From Mesorhizobium sp. B2-4-15 (GTDB lineage: Bacteria; Pseudomonadota; Alphaproteobacteria; Rhizobiales; Rhizobiaceae), in assembly GCF_006658505.1 (NCBI RefSeq), contig NZ_VFUZ01000042.1, positions 1 through 36,508 on the forward strand: a stretch of 36,508 nucleotides of DNA. Direction: 5' to 3'. The translations under genes were made by a program, and so were the position numbers. Under the pieces are notes generated by a model. That model was given only the letters and a program-made list of their open reading frames with translations. It had not been told where the DNA came from and ran no database searches. Numbering within the stretch: the first letter of the stretch is position 1; the number at the start of each line of letters is the position of its first letter. Below are positions 33,330-36,508 of this stretch, in pieces.

Positions 33330-34124
33330 TTAATCCCCAACCACGCCGGCAATGTTCTGGTCGTAGTCGACCAGTGACCCGGTCATGACACCGGCCTGCG
33401 GGCTGATCATGTAGGTGATCAGCCGGGCGAGCTGTGCCGGCTTCACCAACTGGCCCATCGGCTGCGCGGCCTCGGCCTTCTCCAGCCAGTCGTCCGGCGC
33501 GTCGTGCCATTTCTTCTGCACGATCGCCTCGCCCTCGGTGTCCATCCAGCCGGGCAGCACGGCGTTGCAGCGGATGCGGTTCTTCCGATAGGAGCTGGCG
33601 ACATTCTTGGTCAGCGTCATCAGTGCGCCCTTGCTGGTCGAATAGGGCGTCAGGAAGGACTGGCCGGCATGCGCCGACATCGACAAAACGTTGACGATCG
33701 AGCCCGGCGCCTTGCGTTCCAGCAGATGTGCGACCACCCCCTGCATCAGGAAGAACGGTCCTCGCACATTGGTGTCGAAAATCTGGTCGAAAAGCTCTTC
33801 CGAGGTTTCGACCAACGATCCGCGCGCCGATGTGGCGGCGGCGTTGACCAGCGCGTTGATCGTGCCGAAATGCGAAATCGCGGTCGCCACCGCGCGCTTG
33901 CAGTCCGCCACATCAGCAACGTCGGCGCTGATAAAGATCGCGTCGACGCCGGATTTCTTGAGGCTGGCGACGGCCTTGTCCCCCTTCGCTTGCGAGCGGC
34001 CGATGAGCGCCAGAGCCCGGCAGCCCTCATCGGCAAGCGCCTCCGCGACAGCGAAGCCAATGCCTTGCGCGCCGCCGGTGACGATGGCGCGTGTATCATG
34101 ATTGCGATCGGCGGATGCGCTCAT
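33330..34124 (-). CDS. short-chain dehydrogenase/reductase
   Basis: A 264-residue SDR enzyme: cofactor motif TGGAQGIG (about residues 16-23), DVADVADC, NAAATSARGSL (NAA type), catalytic SMSAHAG...Y-S-T-S-K (Ser and Y-x3-K), and PGWMDTEG. It would oxidise or reduce an alcohol group with NAD(P). It is last of a unit with the sugar ABC genes and iolG, 33 bases behind iolG, so the substrate is probably an inositol-related polyol; this is inferred from context only. ATG 34124 has GGAG within AGGAGCAGAGCG. Confidence 0.88.
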   Translation of the reverse strand: MSASADRNHDTRAIVTGGAQGIGFAVAEALADEGCRALALIGRSQAKGDKAVASLKKSGVDAIFISADVADVADCKRAVATAISHFGTINALVNAAATSARGSLVETSEELFDQIFDTNVRGPFFLMQGVVAHLLERKAPGSIVNVLSMSAHAGQSFLTPYSTSKGALMTLTKNVASSYRKNRIRCNAVLPGWMDTEGEAIVQKKWHDAPDDWLEKAEAAQPMGQLVKPAQLARLITYMISPQAGVMTGSLVDYDQNIAGVVGD

Positions 34125-34157
34125 CGCTCTGCTCCTGTTTTCTTGGGTCGAATTCCG

Positions 34158-35153
34158 TTACTTGTCGAGACGGACGGTCTTGCCTGACGTCGCCGATTTC
34201 AGCGCCGCATCGGCGAGCTTCAAGGCCACAAGCCCGTCGGCCCCGCTCGGCGCCGCCTTCTTGCCTGACGTCGCCGCGGCGATGAAGGCCGCGATCTCGA
34301 GGGCATAGGCGTCGAGATAGCGCGTCATGAAGAAGTCGTGCAGCGGCGGGCGGGTATAGCCCTTCTCATTGGCCAGTTCGATCGACACCGGCCGCTGGTT
34401 CTCGGCTGCGACCATGCCCTTCGAACCATGCACCTCGATGCGCTGGTCGTAGCCGTAGGTGGCGCGGCGTGAATTGGAGATGACGGCCTGCTTGCCTGAC
34501 GCCGTCTCGAGGATGACGCTGACCGAGTCGAAATCGCCGGCCTCGCCGATTTTCTTGTCCACGAGCACCGAGGCGTGGGCGCTGACCGCGACAGGTTCCT
34601 CGCCGAGCAGGAAGCGCGCCATGTCGAAATCGTGGATGGTCATATCGCGAAAAATGCCACCCGAGCGCTTGATGTAATCGATGGGCGGCGCGCCGGGATC
34701 GCGCGAGGTGATGGTGACCATCTCGACGGTGCCGATGGCGCCGTCGTCGATCGCCTTGCGCACGGCGGCGAAATGCGGGTCGAAGCGCCTGTTGAAGCCG
34801 ACCATCAGCGTCGCCTTGGACTTGTCGACCACGGCCAGGCATTTCTCCACCCGCTTGACGTCGAGGTCGATCGGCTTCTCGCAGAAGATCGCCTTGCCAG
34901 CCTTGGCGAAGCGCTCGATCAGGTCGGCATGGGTGTCGGTCGGCGTGCAGATGACGACGGCGTCGATATCCCCGGATTTCTCGATGGCATCGATGGTGCG
35001 CACCTCCGCCCCATAGGCGGTCGCCAATTCCGTCGCCGCCTTCTCGAAGGCATCGGCGACCGCAACCAGTTTGGCCTGCGGATTGGAGCCGACCGCGCGG
35101 GCGTGGACCTTGCCGATGCGGCCGGCACCGAGGAGGGCGAAGCGGAGAGTCAT
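34158..35153 (-). CDS. iolG: inositol 2-dehydrogenase IolG
   Basis: A 331-residue Gfo/Idh/MocA enzyme. Marks: LRFALLGAGRIGKVHARAVG, AVVICTPTDTHADLIERFAKAGKAIFCEKPIDL (E-K-P lysine), VGFNRRFDPHFAAVRKAI, ITSRDPGAPPIDYIKRSGGIFRDMTIHDFDMARFLLGE (D-x2-D/H catalytic region) and IEVHGSKGMVAAENQ. This agrees well with rhizobial IdhA/IolG, which oxidises myo-inositol to 2-keto-myo-inositol with NAD. The ATG at 35153 has GAGGAAAT upstream; the longer frame to 35198 lacks a site. It lies 6.5 kb from the iolR-C-D-E-B block, next to a sugar ABC importer. iolA is not in the window. Confidence 0.9.
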   Translation of the reverse strand: MTLRFALLGAGRIGKVHARAVGSNPQAKLVAVADAFEKAATELATAYGAEVRTIDAIEKSGDIDAVVICTPTDTHADLIERFAKAGKAIFCEKPIDLDVKRVEKCLAVVDKSKATLMVGFNRRFDPHFAAVRKAIDDGAIGTVEMVTITSRDPGAPPIDYIKRSGGIFRDMTIHDFDMARFLLGEEPVAVSAHASVLVDKKIGEAGDFDSVSVILETASGKQAVISNSRRATYGYDQRIEVHGSKGMVAAENQRPVSIELANEKGYTRPPLHDFFMTRYLDAYALEIAAFIAAATSGKKAAPSGADGLVALKLADAALKSATSGKTVRLDK

Positions 35154-35180
35154 GGATATTTCCTCTGGGGATGGTTCGAA

Positions 35181-35195
35181 GCTGGCGTCGCCAGC
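35181..35195. other. small hairpin between ABC ATPase gene and iolG
   Basis: GCTGGC-GTC-GCCAGC is a perfect 6-bp hairpin in the 114-base spacer (35154-35267). No U-tract. It may have a modest effect on mRNA or mark a spacer element. The remaining spacer shows nothing recognisable, including no GGAA-N6-TTCC site. Confidence 0.35.
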
Positions 35196-35267
35196 CATGG
35201 GCGCAGGGTGATTTTGTGGTCCAGATATATCGACAGGGAGGCGATGACCGCCGCCTCCGCGCCCGGC

Positions 35268-36035
35268 CTAGGCCGCGAGTTCGGCTTCCCCGGTCTTGGC
35301 GCCGGTGATGTAGGAGACGATATCCTGGCCGTCCGTATTCTCCTTGCGCAGATTGGCCACGATGCGGCCGCGCCGGAACACGACGATGCGGTCGCAAAGG
35401 TCGAACACCTGGCGCATATTGTGGCTGATCAGGATCAGCGGCTCGCCATTGTCCTTCAGCGTCCGGATGATGTTTTCGACCTGCGCCGTCTCCTGCACGC
35501 CAAGGGCCGCCGTCGGCTCGTCCATGATGATCAGCTTGGAAGCGAAGGTCGCTGTCCTGGCGATTGCCACGCACTGGCGCTGGCCGCCCGACATGTGGCG
35601 GATGGTGTTGGAGAGGTTGGGGATTTTCACCGCGGTGCGAACCAGGGCCGCCTCGGTCGCCTTGCGCATATATTTGCGATCGAGGATCGAGAATGGCCCG
35701 AGGTTGAACAGCACCTTCTCGCGGCCGAGGAACAGGTTCGACGGCACGTCGAGGTCGTCGGCCAGCGCCAGGTTCTGGAATACGGTCTCGATGCCCGCCT
35801 CGCGTGCCGCGATGGGACCCGTGAAATTCACTTCCTTGCCGTCGAACCAGATCTTGCCGCTGGTGCGCTGTTCGACCGCCGTGATCTGGCGCACGAAGGT
35901 CGACTTGCCGGCGCCATTGTCGCCCATGATGGCGACATGCTCACCCTTGCGCAGTTCGAAGTTCGCGCCTTCCAGCGCATGCACGCCGCCATAGCGCTTG
36001 GTCAGGTTTTCGGTTTTCAGGACGATGTCTGACAT
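35268..36035 (-). CDS. sugar ABC transporter ATP-binding protein, single cassette (FrcA type)
   Basis: A 255-residue ATPase with one cassette: Walker A GDNGAGKST (about 38-46), Q-loop ETVFQNLALADDL, signature MSGGQRQCVAIARTA, Walker B LIIMDEPTAALG and switch histidine in ILISHNMRQV. This is the short form found with FrcBCA-type importers, not the double RbsA form at 8771. It energises import through the permease 2 bases upstream (36038). The neighbouring iolG makes myo-inositol or a similar polyol the likely cargo, although fructose-type sugars cannot be excluded. ATG 36035 is used; a longer frame to 36071 overlaps the permease gene. Confidence 0.92.
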   Translation of the reverse strand: MSDIVLKTENLTKRYGGVHALEGANFELRKGEHVAIMGDNGAGKSTFVRQITAVEQRTSGKIWFDGKEVNFTGPIAAREAGIETVFQNLALADDLDVPSNLFLGREKVLFNLGPFSILDRKYMRKATEAALVRTAVKIPNLSNTIRHMSGGQRQCVAIARTATFASKLIIMDEPTAALGVQETAQVENIIRTLKDNGEPLILISHNMRQVFDLCDRIVVFRRGRIVANLRKENTDGQDIVSYITGAKTGEAELAA

Positions 36036-36037
36036 GG

Positions 36038-36508
36038 TCAAGCCCTCAATGCCCGCATGCGCTGGCGCCACTGGTCGAGAACGACCGCGCCGACGATGAT
36101 CACGCCCTTGACCATCTCCTGGTAGTAGGCGTCGAGGCGCAGGAAGGTGAAGCCGGAGATGATGACGCCGAAGATCAGCGATCCGATCACCGTGCCGACG
36201 ATGGAACCGCGCCCGCCCGACAGCGAAACGCCGCCGATGACCGCCATGGCGATGGCGTCGAGTTCATACATCACGCCCATGCCGGACTGGGCGGTGAGGT
36301 TCTTGGAGCAGAGCACCACGGCGGCGAGCGAGGCCAGGATGCCGGCGATGACATAGACGAGAATCTTGTGGTTGGCGATCTTGATGCCGGACATGCGCGC
36401 GGCGTCCTCGTTGGAGCCGATGGCGTAACAATGCTTGCCGTATCTCGTGTAGGTCAAGATGAGCTGGAACAGGATCGCCAGCGAGATAAAGATGATGACC
36501 GGCATCAA
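36038..36508 (-). CDS. sugar ABC transporter permease, C-terminal part (cut by window edge)
   Basis: At least 156 C-terminal residues of an RbsC/FrcC-type permease; the start lies beyond 36508. Visible marks: TRYGKHCYAIGSNEDAARMSGI (cytoplasmic loop that meets the ATPase), AGILASLAAVVLCSKNLTAQ, GVSLSGGRGSIVGTVIGSLIFGVI and the final DQWRQR. About four membrane segments remain. The stop is 2 bases before the ATPase start, so both are in one operon with iolG and the SDR gene. A binding-protein gene would be expected to the right of the window. Confidence 0.92.
   Translation of the reverse strand: MMPVIIFISLAILFQLILTYTRYGKHCYAIGSNEDAARMSGIKIANHKILVYVIAGILASLAAVVLCSKNLTAQSGMGVMYELDAIAMAVIGGVSLSGGRGSIVGTVIGSLIFGVIISGFTFLRLDAYYQEMVKGVIIVGAVVLDQWRQRMRALRA

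Overview
The window looks like chromosomal DNA of a Mesorhizobium-like member of the Rhizobiales. The coding sequence is GC-rich. The inositol genes have the rhizobial order iolR-C-D-(E)-B with an RpiR-type IolR. The phosphonate genes include a TIGR03223/DUF1045 protein, and the spacers hold palindromic elements of the rhizobial (RIME) kind. The genus is inferred from gene content and style, not from a search.

Left part (1-5.8 kb): a DUF1003 membrane protein gene, then tRNA-Arg(CCG). Directly behind the tRNA lies a visibly AT-richer block (about 1.6-5.1 kb) with a compact two-gene restriction-modification module (nuclease-fused N6-adenine methylase plus specificity subunit, resembling the two-subunit BcgI design), a frameshifted and truncated KAP-type P-loop ATPase gene, and a small unknown gene coupled to it. 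It reads as a decayed defence island at a tRNA gene. A secreted protein of unknown role follows.

Sugar and other transport (6.0-17.4 kb): a LacI-family regulator is divergent from a three-gene ribose/fructose-type ABC importer whose gene spacers carry strong stem-loops. Opposite to it lie a membrane protein with a duplicated E-x-x-E motif coupled to a 71-residue membrane protein, then an Fbp/AEP-type ABC importer (ATPase, fused double permease, binding protein) behind an RpiR-type regulator.

Phosphonate accessory genes (17.6-20.1 kb): phnN, phnM and the DUF1045 gene form an operon with a terminator. No C-P lyase core genes are in the window. The neighbouring Fbp-like importer may carry an aminophosphonate.

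Inositol catabolism (20.3-28.6 kb): iolB, a small membrane protein gene, iolE, iolD and iolC (PfkB kinase fused to a DUF2090 domain) run leftward behind iolR. Two GGAA-N6-TTCC-like sites, 30 bp apart, flank a -35-like element upstream of iolC. A Gfo/Idh/MocA oxidoreductase is divergent from iolR. iolG, a short-chain dehydrogenase gene and a sugar ABC importer at the right end (33.3-36.5 kb) probably supply uptake and the first oxidation. iolA is not in the window.

Between the inositol blocks are an AT-rich orphan gene for a secreted protein, a YafY/WYL regulator divergent from a LysE-family exporter, a class I DAHP synthase gene and a vapBC-type toxin-antitoxin pair. The most striking signal is in front of the DAHP synthase. 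A promoter appears to start directly on the ATG of a 23-codon leader ORF containing Tyr-Trp-Tyr-Phe. Behind it lie mutually exclusive hairpins and an intrinsic terminator, a complete-looking aromatic amino acid attenuator with a leaderless leader peptide.
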